From positions 4,987,501 through 5,051,500 of the forward strand of contig NZ_JAZHRX010000001.1 in assembly GCF_036924645.1 (NCBI RefSeq): a DNA stretch of 64,000 nt, written 5' to 3'. The DNA comes from Bradyrhizobium sp. AZCC 2176. Lineage in GTDB: Bacteria > Pseudomonadota > Alphaproteobacteria > Rhizobiales > Xanthobacteraceae. The notes under the pieces were generated by a model. The model made no database searches and was not told the DNA's origin. It worked only from the letters and a program-made list of their open reading frames with translations. Of this stretch, positions 5,328-14,639 are shown in pieces; within the stretch, counting starts at the first letter, position 1, and every line of letters starts with the position of its first letter. Both the position numbers and the translations under genes were made by a program.

Positions 5328-6864
5328 TCATGTCACCGGTCCCGGATTGAACAGGGCCAGCGAGTTGGTGAGCTTCCAGTGCTCGGCCCAAGTCTCGCGG
5401 CCGCTCGCCACGTCGAGCATGAGACGGAAAATCTGCCAGCCGACGTCCTCGATCGTCGCTTCGCCGGTTGCGATGCTGCCGGCGTCGACGTCGATCAAAT
5501 CGTGCCAGCGCTGCTTCAATTCGCTGCGCGTCGAGACCTTGATGACCGGCACGGCGGCGAGCCCGTAGGGCGTACCGCGGCCGGTGGTGAAGACATGCAG
5601 CGTCATGCCCGAGGCCAATTGCAGCGTGCCGCAGACAAAATCGCTGGCTGGCGTTGCCGCAAAAATCAGGCCTTTTTGGCTGACCCGCTCGCCCGGCGCG
5701 AGCACGCCCGCGATCGGGCCGGTGCCTGACTTGATGACGGAGCCCATCGCCTTCTCGACGATGTTGGAGAGGCCGCCCTTCTTGTTGCCCGGCGTAGTGT
5801 TGGCGCTGCGGTCGGCTTCGCCGCCGGCAAGATAGCGGTCATACCAGGCCATCTCGCGCACCAGGGCGTCCGCAACGTCCTGGTTCGTCGCGCGCGGCGT
5901 CAAGAGATGGATGGCGTCGCGCACTTCCGTGACTTCGGAGAACATTACGGTAGCGCCGGCGCGCACCAGAAGATCAGCGGCGAAGCCGAGCGCCGGATTG
6001 GCGGTCACGCCCGAGAACGCATCGCTGCCGCCGCATTGCATGCCGACCACCAGCGCCGATGCAGGGCAGGTTTCACGCTGGCGCTGGTTCAAAATCTTGA
6101 GGCGCGCATCGGCCATCTGCACGATGTTCTCGACGATTTCGCCGAAGCCGGTGAGGCCTTCGTCCTGCATGCGCATGATTTCGTCGTCGCCGCTCAAGCC
6201 CTCAGGCAGCAACAGTTCGGGCTGAAGCTTCTCGCAGCCGAGGCCAACGATCATCACCTCGCCGCCGAAATTGGGATTGCGCGCAAGGTTCTGCAGTGTG
6301 CGGATCGGAACAGCGGCGCCCGGCGCGTTGATCGCGACCCCGCAGCCATAGGCATGCGTGATCGCCACCGCGTCGTCGACATGGGGATATTTCGGCAATA
6401 ATTCCTTGCGAATCCGGTCCAGCGCGAACTCGACGGTACCAGCGACGCATTGCACGCTGGTCGAGATCGCGAGGATGTTTGCGGGTGCCGACCGAACCGT
6501 CGGCATTGCGAAAACCTTCGAAGGTGTAGCCTTCCAGCGGCGGCAACCTGATCGCGCCGCCGTTGGGCCGCGGCAGATTATCGAACGACGGCGCGTCCGG
6601 CATCCGCACCAGCGATTCCTTGACCCAGCTCCCCTTAGCGATCGGCGCTGCGGCACGACCGATGACTTCGCCGTAGCGGCGAATGATTTCGCCCTGTCCG
6701 ATATCGGCAAGCGCTACCTTGTGGCCTTGCGGGATCTGCTCGACCAGCCGCAGACCGCACGCGAATTCGGCGCCCGGGTGCAGACCGCCGCGATTTGCGA
6801 CGATCGCGACGTTGTCGCCCGCGTGCATGCGGATGTAGAGCGGTTTCGCGGTGAGGGACTGCAT
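5328..6864 (-). pseudogene. uxaA: UxaA/GarD-type altronate/galactarate dehydratase with a frameshift
   Basis: Two overlapping frames together encode a full-length hydro-lyase of about 511 residues. The N-terminal SAF domain (about residues 1-100: H-x-G-D-N-V-A-I-V, G-x-x-V-A-L-x-D-I) is in one frame, up to G-T-R. From [11 protein letters not shown] to the C-terminus the other frame is used. On the minus strand CGC-AAA-CATC should read CGC-AAC-ATC, so one extra A in the T-run at 6478-6480 shifts the frame. The total length, 512 codons plus one base, confirms a single insertion. Family members dehydrate altronate or galactarate to 2-keto-3-deoxy acids. All other regions look intact, so a sequencing error or a very recent mutation is likely. 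Confidence 0.82.
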
Positions 6865-7182
6865 GTCGAATCCTTGTTTACTGCAGACAACGCGTAGCTG
6901 CGCCGGCTGATCGAGGCAATCAAGGTCAAACCGCGCGTGCGTTCAAGCGCGTCTGGCAAGCAGCCGGCGGATAGGCGTCTGAGCTTGCAGGGGGAGCAAG
7001 TCCTACGCAGAGCGAGGTCTTGTTGAGTGGGAACCAAATAGTAAAATAATATGACTAGTCAGCGCCGATCTTCCGTGAAATATTGCCCCCCGCTGCCGCC
7101 AACAGGCAGCTTCAAAGGTGCCTTGATACCACTTTTGCGGATGCAGGCACCCCCGAACAAACATTTTGGGAGAACGCGCCTC
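6865..7182. promoter_or_regulatory. Divergent intergenic region with a TGACTAGTCA palindrome
   Basis: This 318-bp gap separates the uxaA-type gene from ytfQ and should hold both promoters. It contains an AT-rich block (about 7035-7050) and a perfect 10-bp palindrome TGACTAGTCA at 7052-7061, 121 nt before ytfQ. The palindrome may be an operator, possibly for the FadR-type regulator encoded at 11795; this is inference. No gene is visible in it. Confidence 0.35.
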
Positions 7183-8148
7183 ATGACCACCAAAGCCCTC
7201 CTTGCGGCCACTGCCCTGGTCGCCATCACCCTCTCGCTTCCGGCAACCGCCGCTGAGCTCACCGTCGGCTTTTCCCAAATCGGATCCGAATCCGGCTGGC
7301 GGGCGGCGGAAACCTCGGTCTCCAAATCGGAGGCCACCAAGCGCAAGGTAACGCTCAAGATCGCCGACGCACAGCAGAAGCAGGAGAACCAGATCAAGGC
7401 GATCCGTTCCTTCATCGCGCAGGGTGTCGACGCCATCTTCCTCGCGCCTGTCGTGTCGAGCGGCTGGGACGCGGTGTTGAAGGAGGCCAAGGAAGCCAAG
7501 ATCCCGGTCGTGCTGCTCGACCGCGACATCGATCCGTCGGGCAAGGAGCTTTATCTCACCGCCGTCACCTCGGACAGTGTGCACGAAGGTGCCGTCGCCG
7601 GCGAATGGCTGGCGAAGACCGTGGGCGGCAAGGCGTGCAATGTCGTCGAGCTGCAGGGCACGGTCGGTGCCAGCGTCGCAACCAACCGCAAGAAGGGTTT
7701 TGACAGCGTCGTCGCCAAGAACGCCAACCTCAAGGTGGTGCGCAGCCAGACCGGCGACTTCACCCGCGCCAAAGGCAAGGAAGTGATGGAAAGCTTCATC
7801 AAGGCCGAAGGCGGCGGCAAGACGATCTGCGCGGTCTATGCGCACAACGACGACATGATGGTCGGTGCGATCCAGGCGATGAAAGAGGCCGGCCTCAAGC
7901 CGGGCAAGGACATCCTGACGGTGTCGATCGACGCGGTGCCTGACATCTTCAAGGCTATTGCGGCTGGTGAGGCCAACGCCACCGTCGAGCTGACGCCGAA
8001 CATGGCAGGTCCGGCGCTCGACGCCATCATGGCCTTCAAGGCGAAGGGAACGGTGCCGCCGAAGTGGATCCAGACGGAATCGAAGCTCTACACGGCCGCC
8101 GACGATCCGCAGAAGATCTACGACAGCAAGAAGGGCCTCGGCTACTGA
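7183..8148 (+). CDS. ytfQ: YtfQ-type sugar ABC transporter substrate-binding protein
   Basis: A 321-residue periplasmic binding protein with a signal peptide (residues 1-23, cleavage near ATA-AE). It is collinear with E. coli YtfQ, the galactofuranose-binding protein, over nearly the whole length: L-T-V-G-F-S-Q-I-G-S-E-S-G-W-R, A-D-A-Q-Q-K-Q-E-N-Q-I-K-A, K-G-K-E-V-M-E-S-F-I-K-A-E, E-L-T-P-N-M-A-G-P. It delivers a sugar, probably galactofuranose or a similar aldose, to YtfRT-YjfF. The downstream aldose dehydrogenase suggests L-arabinose or D-galactose as the physiological substrate. The start is set at the signal peptide, not at the long upstream frame. Confidence 0.92.
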   Translation: MTTKALLAATALVAITLSLPATAAELTVGFSQIGSESGWRAAETSVSKSEATKRKVTLKIADAQQKQENQIKAIRSFIAQGVDAIFLAPVVSSGWDAVLKEAKEAKIPVVLLDRDIDPSGKELYLTAVTSDSVHEGAVAGEWLAKTVGGKACNVVELQGTVGASVATNRKKGFDSVVAKNANLKVVRSQTGDFTRAKGKEVMESFIKAEGGGKTICAVYAHNDDMMVGAIQAMKEAGLKPGKDILTVSIDAVPDIFKAIAAGEANATVELTPNMAGPALDAIMAFKAKGTVPPKWIQTESKLYTAADDPQKIYDSKKGLGY

Positions 8149-8163
8149 GACCGGCCTGTGTCG

Positions 8164-8194
8164 TGCCGCCGAGTCCGGAGCGGGCCCGGCGGCA
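8164..8194 (+). terminator. Intercistronic hairpin between ytfQ and ytfR
   Basis: TGCCGCCG (8164-8171) and CGGCGGCA (8187-8194) form a perfect 8-bp stem with a 15-nt loop, followed by AAAAGCC rather than a T-run. Hairpins after binding-protein genes often protect the upstream message or partly stop transcription, so that the binding protein exceeds the membrane complex. Confidence 0.45.
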
Positions 8195-8278
8195 AAAGCC
8201 TTCTCGACGAATCCGCCTCATACGGCGAACATGCCGGGCGCTCGCGTTGACGCGAGCGTCGGTGGGAGTGATGCCGGC

Positions 8279-9823
8279 ATGAATGCAAGTTCCGACCCTG
8301 GCTCTGCTTTGCTGGAGGTGCGCGGCCTGAGCAAAAGCTTTGGCACGCTACGCGCCCTGCAGGAGGTGGATTTCACCTTGCGGGCCAGCGAAATTCACGC
8401 GCTGCTCGGCGAGAACGGGGCGGGCAAGTCCACCCTGATCAAGGCGGTGACCGGCGTGTTTCCTCGCGACGCCGGCATCGTCCGCCTCGGCGGCACCGAG
8501 GTCGCGCCGCGCTCGGCCAAGGCCGCGGTCGATGCGGGGATTGCGACCGTCTATCAGGAGGTCAACCTGCTCCTGAACCTGTCGGTGGCTCAAAACCTTT
8601 ATCTCGGACGGCAGCCGACGTGGTTTGGCCTGGTGCGCGAGGCCGAAATGCGCCGCTGCGCCACCGCGCTGCTTGCGGAGTTCGATTTGCATATCGACGT
8701 CGCCGAGCCGCTCGGAAACTATTCGGTCGCGGTTCAGCATATCGCCGCGATCGCGCGCGCCGTCGACCAGTCGGCGCGGGTGCTGATCCTCGACGAGCCG
8801 ACCGCGAGCCTTGATCGCCATGAGGTCGAGATCCTCTTCGCGGTGATGCGCAAGCTCGCGCTGCGCGGTATCGGCGTCATCTTCGTCACGCATTTTCTCG
8901 ATCAGGTCTACGAGATCTGCGACCGCATCACGGTTTTGCGCAACGGCCGGCTGATCGGCGAGCGGACGACCGCCGAGCTGCCGCGGATCGAATTGATCCG
9001 CATGATGCTCGGCCGTGAACTCGCCGAGACGACCAGCGAGCGCGCGGCGGCGCAGGCGCGGCAGGTGGGGGAGGTCTGCGCGAACTTTGAAGGCTATGGC
9101 AAGGCCGGCTACGTCGCGCCGTTCAATCTCGCGCTTCGGCGCGGCGAGGTGGTTGGCCTCGCGGGCCTGCTCGGCTCGGGGCGCACCGAAACTGCACGGC
9201 TGGTGTTCGGCGCCGAGCGCGCCGACAGCGGCAGCGCGACTGTCGAAGGCAAGCCGGTCCGGCTGCAATCGCCGCGCGACGCGGTTGCCCATGGCTTCGG
9301 CTATTGCCCGGAAGAGCGCAAGACCGAGGGCATCATTGCCGACCTCACCGTGCGCGAAAACATCGTGCTGGCGCTGCAGGCCAAGCGCGGCCTCGCAAAG
9401 CCGCTGTCGCGCGCCGAGCAGGACGAGATCGCCGTTCGTTTCATCAGGCTGCTCGACATCCGCCCGCCGGAGCCGGAGCGGCCGATCGGGCTGTTGTCCG
9501 GCGGCAATCAGCAGAAGGTGCTGCTCGCCCGCTGGCTTGCCACCGTGCCGCGCCTTCTGGTGCTGGACGAGCCGACCCGCGGCATCGATGTCGGCGCGCA
9601 CGCCGAGATCATTCGCCTGATCCGCGAATTGTGCGACGACGGCCTGGCACTGCTGGTGATCTCTTCCGAGCTCGACGAGATCGTGACCTATTCGGACCGG
9701 GTGATCGTGCTGCGCGACCGCGCCCATGTCGATGAGCTGGAAGGGGACGCCATCGACGTCTCGAATATTTTGGCAGCGATCGCTGTCGCCGGCACTGCCG
9801 GCGCGGAAGCCGGGCAACCCTGA
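8279..9823 (+). CDS. ytfR: Sugar ABC transporter ATPase, YtfR type
   Basis: A 514-residue fusion of two ABC domains, as usual for monosaccharide importers. The first half has Walker A GENGAGKST near residue 56 and Walker B V-L-I-L-D-E-P-T-A-S-L-D. The second half has a degenerate P-loop (G-L-L-G-S-G-R-T-E), signature L-S-G-G-N-Q-Q-K and L-V-L-D-E-P-T-R-G-I-D-V-G. The first domain lacks a classical LSGGQ (N-Y-S-V-A-V-Q-H), a normal feature of this family. The start at ATG 8279 has GGGAG 9 nt upstream; an in-frame ATG at 8231 is the alternative. Its stop overlaps the start of ytfT. Confidence 0.92.
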   Translation: MNASSDPGSALLEVRGLSKSFGTLRALQEVDFTLRASEIHALLGENGAGKSTLIKAVTGVFPRDAGIVRLGGTEVAPRSAKAAVDAGIATVYQEVNLLLNLSVAQNLYLGRQPTWFGLVREAEMRRCATALLAEFDLHIDVAEPLGNYSVAVQHIAAIARAVDQSARVLILDEPTASLDRHEVEILFAVMRKLALRGIGVIFVTHFLDQVYEICDRITVLRNGRLIGERTTAELPRIELIRMMLGRELAETTSERAAAQARQVGEVCANFEGYGKAGYVAPFNLALRRGEVVGLAGLLGSGRTETARLVFGAERADSGSATVEGKPVRLQSPRDAVAHGFGYCPEERKTEGIIADLTVRENIVLALQAKRGLAKPLSRAEQDEIAVRFIRLLDIRPPEPERPIGLLSGGNQQKVLLARWLATVPRLLVLDEPTRGIDVGAHAEIIRLIRELCDDGLALLVISSELDEIVTYSDRVIVLRDRAHVDELEGDAIDVSNILAAIAVAGTAGAEAGQP

Positions 9824-10818
9824 TGCCAAGACTACTGCAAAGACTGCTGCAACACCGCGGCCTTGCCCAGGTCATCGCCTTGCTGGTGATCCTCGCCGTC
9901 GACCGCGCCGTCTCGCCGCAATTCTTCGATCTGCGGATGCAGGACGGACGCCTGTTCGGCAGCCTGATCGATGTCTTGAACCGCGGCGCGCCGGTCGCGC
10001 TGCTTGCGCTCGGCATGGTGCTGGTCATCGCCACGCGGGGAATTGATCTATCGGTGGGCGCGGTGATGGCGATATCAGGCGCGATCGCCGCCAGTCTCGC
10101 CGATGCCCATGGCCTGCCGCTGGCGCTCGCCGCAGCCCTCGGCGCCGGGCTGCTCTGCGGGCTCTGGAACGGCTTTCTCGTTGCAGTGCTCGGCATCCAG
10201 CCGATCGTCGCCACCTTGATCCTGATGGTCGCCGGCCGGGGCGTTGCGCAGCTCATTACCGAGGGCCGCATCGTTACCTTCACCGCGCCCGACCTGGTCT
10301 GGCTCGGTAACGGCGCGGTGCTCGGCGTGCCGGCGCCAGTCGTGGTCGTGCTCGGCATGCTGATCGTCACCGGCGCGGTGGTCCGAGGCTCTGCGCTCGG
10401 CCTGTTGATCGAGGCGACCGGCGGCAACGCGCGGGCGAGCGAGCTCGCCGGGATCGGCACGCGCGGCATGATCCTCGCGGTCTATGTGTGGTGCGGCCTG
10501 TGCGCGGCGCTGGCCGGCGTCATCGCCGCCGCCGACATCATGGGTGCGGACGCCAACAATGCAGGGCTCTGGCTCGAACTCGATGCGATTCTTGCGGTGG
10601 TGATCGGCGGCACCTCGCTGTTCGGCGGGCGCTTCAGCCTGGTGCTGGCAATGGTCGGTGCGCTGATCATCCAGGCCATGAACACCGGTATCTTGCTGTC
10701 GGGTTATCCGCCGGAGTTCAATCTCGTGGTGAAGGCGGCCGTTGTGCTGGTCGTTCTGCTGCTGCAGTCGCCGCGCTTGGCCAATGCCGGGGTCGCGCTG
10801 GGGAGGGCCCGCCAATGA
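9823..10818 (+). CDS. ytfT: Sugar ABC transporter permease, YtfT type
   Basis: A 331-residue inner-membrane protein with about nine hydrophobic segments. It carries the BPD_transp_2 signature: G-M-V-L-V-I-A-T-R-G-I-D-L-S-V-G-A near residue 67 and G-G-T-S-L-F-G-G-R-F-S near residue 266. It forms the heterodimeric channel with YjfF and is driven by YtfR. It overlaps both neighbours by a few bases (TGATG with ytfR, ATGA with yjfF), so translation is coupled. Confidence 0.92.
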   Translation: MPRLLQRLLQHRGLAQVIALLVILAVDRAVSPQFFDLRMQDGRLFGSLIDVLNRGAPVALLALGMVLVIATRGIDLSVGAVMAISGAIAASLADAHGLPLALAAALGAGLLCGLWNGFLVAVLGIQPIVATLILMVAGRGVAQLITEGRIVTFTAPDLVWLGNGAVLGVPAPVVVVLGMLIVTGAVVRGSALGLLIEATGGNARASELAGIGTRGMILAVYVWCGLCAALAGVIAAADIMGADANNAGLWLELDAILAVVIGGTSLFGGRFSLVLAMVGALIIQAMNTGILLSGYPPEFNLVVKAAVVLVVLLLQSPRLANAGVALGRARQ

Positions 10819-11798
10819 AGGGTCTGCCGCCGGTCGCGATCACGGCCATCGTCTTCGTCGCTGGCTTTGCGCTCTGCACGATGCAATTTCCCAATTTCGC
10901 CTCCACCCGCGTGGCCGCCAATCTGCTGACCGACAATGCTTTTCTCGGCATCGTCGCCGCCGGCATGACTTTTGTGATCATTTCCGGGGGCATCGACCTG
11001 TCGGTCGGCTCGGTGATCGGCTTCACCACCGTGTTCGTCGCGCTGGCGATCGAGCGCCTCGGCGTACCGCCGCTCGTCGCCTTCGCCGCGATCCTCTTGC
11101 TATGCGCCGCCTTCGGTGCCGCCATGGGCGCCATCATTCACGTCTTCGACATGCCGCCGTTCATCGTCACGCTGGCGGGCATGTTTCTCGCCCGCGGTGC
11201 CAGCTTTTTGATGTCGACGGAATCGACGCCGATCAGCGCACCGCTCTATTCGACGGTGTCGGATTTCGCGCTGCGGCTGCCCGGGGGAGGCCGGCTCACG
11301 GCCATTGCCCTCATCATGCTTGCGGTGGTCGCGGCGGGCGCCGTGCTGCTGCATTTCACCCGCTTCGGCGCCAACGTCTATGCGCTCGGCGGCAGCCGCG
11401 CGACGACGGCTTTGATGGGCATACCGGTCGGATCCATGACGGTGCGCATCTATATGCTGTCGAGCGTCCTTGCCGGGCTCGCCGGAATTGTGTTCTCATT
11501 CTACACTGCGGCGGGCTACTCGCTGTCCGCGGTCGGCGTCGAACTCGATTCCATCGCGGCCGTGGTGATCGGCGGCACCCTGCTGACCGGCGGCCAGGGG
11601 TCGGTGGTCGGCACGTTGCTGGGCGTGCTGATACAGGGCCTGATCCAGACCTACATCAATTTCGATGGAACCTTGTCGAGCTGGTGGACCAAGATCGTGA
11701 CCGGTATCCTGCTTTTTGCTTTCATCGCCCTGCAGCAGGCCATGCTGGGCATCGCCCGCCGCGCCGGCCCTCGTAAGGCAGGAGTCCTCAAATCATGA
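10815..11798 (+). CDS. yjfF: Sugar ABC transporter permease, YjfF type
   Basis: A 327-residue second permease of the same importer, with a multi-span hydrophobic profile. It shows the family motif G-M-T-F-V-I-I-S-G-G-I-D-L-S-V-G-S-V near residue 50 and V-I-G-G-T-L-L-T-G-G-Q-G-S near residue 253. The ATG at 10815 overlaps the ytfT stop (ATGA). Its own stop overlaps the regulator gene in the same way, so transporter and regulator are on one message. Confidence 0.92.
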   Translation: MKGLPPVAITAIVFVAGFALCTMQFPNFASTRVAANLLTDNAFLGIVAAGMTFVIISGGIDLSVGSVIGFTTVFVALAIERLGVPPLVAFAAILLLCAAFGAAMGAIIHVFDMPPFIVTLAGMFLARGASFLMSTESTPISAPLYSTVSDFALRLPGGGRLTAIALIMLAVVAAGAVLLHFTRFGANVYALGGSRATTALMGIPVGSMTVRIYMLSSVLAGLAGIVFSFYTAAGYSLSAVGVELDSIAAVVIGGTLLTGGQGSVVGTLLGVLIQGLIQTYINFDGTLSSWWTKIVTGILLFAFIALQQAMLGIARRAGPRKAGVLKS

Positions 11799-12574
11799 CG
11801 TCCCGGCTTGTCGTCATCCCGACGCGGCGCGCGCACTCCAACCACGCCGAGGTCGCCCGCAGCATCGGCGTTGACATCATCGCCGGCCGTTACGCCGAAG
11901 GCGGTCGCCTGCCGGGCGATGCCGAGCTCACGGCGATGTTCGGCGTATCGCGGCCGGTGTTGCGCGAGAGCGTCAAAACGTTGGTAGCCAAGGGTCTGCT
12001 CACCACCAAGGCGCGGGTCGGCACCGTGGTGCGCGAGCGCGGCGCCTGGAACATGTTCGACGCCGACGTGCTGGCCTGGCATCTTGATGCCGGCATCGAC
12101 CGGCGCTTTCTCAACGATCTCGCCGAAATCCGGCTTGCGGTCGAGCCGCGCGCGGCTGCGCTCGCCGCTAGCCGCCGCTCGGATGCCGACATCGCCGAAC
12201 TGCATCGGAGCATGGCGCGGATGCGGCGCGAGGCCTCCGACTCCGTCGGTTTTGCCGATGGCGACCTTGCCCTGCACCTAGCCGTCGCCAACGCCTCCGG
12301 CAATCTGTTCATGCGCTCGATCGGCAACGTCATCGAGGCGGCATTGCGCGCCTCGTTCCTGCTCAGCGCGCCGGTCGAGACGCAGGACCGCGAGACGGTA
12401 CTGTTGTGGCACCAGCGCATTGTCGATGCGATCGAAAGCGGCGATGCCGAGGCGGCGACCGCCGCCATGGCCGAGGTGATCCACAATGGATTGCGCCGTC
12501 ATGAGGGGGCCCCGGCATCGTCGGGTGCTACGCCTGCGGTCCCCGCGGCGGTCGAGCCTGGAGAGCCATCATGA
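11795..12574 (+). CDS. FadR-family (GntR/FCD) transcriptional regulator
   Basis: A 259-residue regulator. An N-terminal winged helix-turn-helix (about residues 15-80; I-I-A-G-R-Y-A-E-G-G-R-L-P-G-D-A-E-L, F-G-V-S-R-P-V-L-R-E-S-V-K-T-L) is followed by an FCD ligand domain (about 95-230; A-D-V-L-A-W-H-L-D, L-A-E-I-R-L-A-V-E-P-R-A-A, H-L-A-V-A-N-A-S-G-N). FCD regulators sense organic acids such as sugar acids and usually repress their own operon. Its place inside the sugar operon suggests that the inducer is the aldonate or a later metabolite. The possible operator at 7052-7061 is unproven. Confidence 0.9.
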   Translation: MTSRLVVIPTRRAHSNHAEVARSIGVDIIAGRYAEGGRLPGDAELTAMFGVSRPVLRESVKTLVAKGLLTTKARVGTVVRERGAWNMFDADVLAWHLDAGIDRRFLNDLAEIRLAVEPRAAALAASRRSDADIAELHRSMARMRREASDSVGFADGDLALHLAVANASGNLFMRSIGNVIEAALRASFLLSAPVETQDRETVLLWHQRIVDAIESGDAEAATAAMAEVIHNGLRRHEGAPASSGATPAVPAAVEPGEPS

Positions 12575-13503
12575 ATCCGCTCCGCGTCGCCATCGTCGGC
12601 TTCGGCAAAATTGCCCGTGACCAGCATGCGCCGGCGATCGCCGCAACCGATGGCGTGGAGCTGGTTGCCGTCGCCAGCCGAAACGCCTCGCTTGCCGGCG
12701 TGCCGCATGCGGCGACGCTCGATGAACTGTTGCGCGACGGCCCGCCGATCGACGCGGTGGCGTTGTGCACTCCGCCGCAGGTTCGCCACGCACAGGCGGC
12801 GATGGCGCTTGCCGCCGGCAAGCATGTGATGCTGGAAAAGCCGCCGGGCGCCACGGTAGCTGAAATCACTCCGCTCCTGACCGCTGCGCGGGCAGCGCAA
12901 CGCACGCTGTTTGCCACGTGGCACTCGCGGTTCGCGCCTGCCGTCGAGCCGGCGCGGCAATTGCTGGCCGGCAGGAAGGTCATGGCCGCAAGAATTACCT
13001 GGAAGGAAGACGTGCGAGTTTGGCATCCGGGGCAGGCCTGGATCTTTGAGGCGGGCGGGCTCGGCGTGTTCGACCCCGGCATCAACGCGCTTTCGATTCT
13101 GACGCGCATTTTGCCGCAGCCATTATTCGTGACGTCGGCCGATCTCGCGTTCCCCGCCAATCGTGACGCGCCGATCGCTGCCAACCTTGCGCTCAGCGAT
13201 GCGCAGGGACTGAAGATTACGGCCGAGTTCGACTTCCGCCAGACCGGGCCGCAGAGCTGGGACATTGATCTCGACACCGATAGTGGCCCGGTCACCGTGT
13301 CCATGGGTGGAGCGAGGTTGAGGGCAGAGGGCAAGCAGCTCGTCGACGCCCCTGACGCCGAATATGCCGGGCTCTATCGCCGCTTCCGTGAACTCGCCGC
13401 AACCGGCGAAACCGACGTCGATCTTGCGCCGCTGCAGCTCGTCGCCGATGCGTTCCTGGTGGGACGACGCCGGACGGTCGAACCATTCGAGGACGAGACA
13501 TGA
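12571..13503 (+). CDS. Gfo/Idh/MocA aldose 1-dehydrogenase (L-arabinose/D-galactose type)
   Basis: A 310-residue cytoplasmic oxidoreductase with an N-terminal Rossmann fold (V-A-I-V-G-F-G-K-I-A-R-D-Q-H near residue 5). The E-K-P-P-G-A motif (near residue 90) and the W-K-E-D-V-R-x-W-H-P-G-Q and G-G-L-G-V-F-D-P-G-I-N-A-L-S motifs are those of the Azospirillum L-arabinose 1-dehydrogenase and rhizobial D-galactose dehydrogenase. It would oxidise the sugar to its 1,4- or 1,5-lactone with NAD(P)+. The next two genes supply a mutarotase and a lactonase, which supports this role. ATGA overlaps link it to both neighbours. Confidence 0.88.
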   Translation: MNPLRVAIVGFGKIARDQHAPAIAATDGVELVAVASRNASLAGVPHAATLDELLRDGPPIDAVALCTPPQVRHAQAAMALAAGKHVMLEKPPGATVAEITPLLTAARAAQRTLFATWHSRFAPAVEPARQLLAGRKVMAARITWKEDVRVWHPGQAWIFEAGGLGVFDPGINALSILTRILPQPLFVTSADLAFPANRDAPIAANLALSDAQGLKITAEFDFRQTGPQSWDIDLDTDSGPVTVSMGGARLRAEGKQLVDAPDAEYAGLYRRFRELAATGETDVDLAPLQLVADAFLVGRRRTVEPFEDET

Positions 13504-14639
13504 ACGTGTCGTCCATTCCGCGTATCGCGCGTTCCACCTTCGGGGTGCTGCCCGACGGCACCGAAGTCGAACACGTTACGCTGCAAGCTGCTGATGGACT
13601 GGAAGCGCGCATCATGACCTATGGCGCATCGCTGCAGGCATTGTTGGTGCCGGATGCCGCCGGACGCCGCGACGACATCGTTCTCGGTCATGACGCGTTC
13701 GATGGATATCTCGCCCGCCGTCAGTTCTTTGGCGCGACCGTCGGCCGCTATGCCAACCGCATCGCCGGGGCGAGCTTCGCGCTCGACGGCACTGAGGTGC
13801 AACTCGCGGCAAATAACGGTCCCAACGCGTTGCATGGCGGGCTGGAGGGCTTTGATCGCCGCAACTGGCGGATTGTCGCGATCGAGGATGGAGATCATCC
13901 GGCCGTGACGCTTGCGTATACGAGTGGCGATGGCGAGGAGGGCTATCCCGGCACGCTGGAGGTGGAGGTGACCTGGCGCCTGGCCGGGCGGATGGAACTT
14001 CAACTCGACATGACGGCGCGGACCGACCGCCCCACTGTAGTCAATCTCACCAATCACAGCTTTTTCAACCTGGCCGGTGCGTGCTCGGGCCGCAGCATTC
14101 TCGATCATCACCTCACCGTGGCGGCGGATCATTTCCTCGCAATCGACGCCGGCGCGATCCCGTTGCCGCAGCCGCCCTGTGCAGTCGCTGATACGCCATT
14201 CGACTTCCGGGAAGGCGTCGAGATCGGCGCGCGGATCCGCAACGACCATCCGCAACTGCGCGTAGGCCGCGGCTATGACCATAATTTCTGCCTCGCGCCG
14301 GCAGGCAGCAAGCCTCGCTTCGCCGCGCGGCTCGCGGAGCCGGCGTCCGGCCGCGTGCTCGAACTGTTCACCAATCAGCGCGGCCTGCAGGTCTATTCCG
14401 GAAATTTTCTCGACGGCTCCACCGCCGGAAAGGGCGGCCGCCTCTATCGGCAGTCCGATGCCATCTGCCTCGAGCCGCACGCGTGGCCGAATACACCCAA
14501 TCGGCCCGACTTCCCGACTGCACGGCTTGCGCCGGGCGAGGTCTATCGCCACGCCACGCTGTACCGTTTCACCCATGCAAATCCGGGCGCAATCGGAACA
14601 CAATCCGAGGTAGAGTTGCCTGGAGGGAGCGGGCAATGA
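13500..14639 (+). CDS. galM: Aldose 1-epimerase (mutarotase)
   Basis: A 379-residue enzyme of the galactose mutarotase family, slightly longer than average. It has the conserved G-R-Y-A-N-R-I block near residue 82, N-N-G-P-N-A-L-H-G-G near residue 105 (catalytic-region His), L-T-N-H-S-F-F-N-L near residue 182 (second His), and Y-D-H-N-F near residue 260. It interconverts alpha and beta anomers of aldoses, feeding the anomer used by the upstream dehydrogenase. No signal peptide is evident. ATGA overlaps on both sides show translational coupling. Confidence 0.88.
   Translation: MNVSSIPRIARSTFGVLPDGTEVEHVTLQAADGLEARIMTYGASLQALLVPDAAGRRDDIVLGHDAFDGYLARRQFFGATVGRYANRIAGASFALDGTEVQLAANNGPNALHGGLEGFDRRNWRIVAIEDGDHPAVTLAYTSGDGEEGYPGTLEVEVTWRLAGRMELQLDMTARTDRPTVVNLTNHSFFNLAGACSGRSILDHHLTVAADHFLAIDAGAIPLPQPPCAVADTPFDFREGVEIGARIRNDHPQLRVGRGYDHNFCLAPAGSKPRFAARLAEPASGRVLELFTNQRGLQVYSGNFLDGSTAGKGGRLYRQSDAICLEPHAWPNTPNRPDFPTARLAPGEVYRHATLYRFTHANPGAIGTQSEVELPGGSGQ

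Noticed and set aside
8348..9829. 493-codon minus-strand frame opposite ytfR
   Set aside because: It mirrors a clear double ABC ATPase; composition is typical of antisense translation (His, Asp, Arg rich) with no ribosome binding site.
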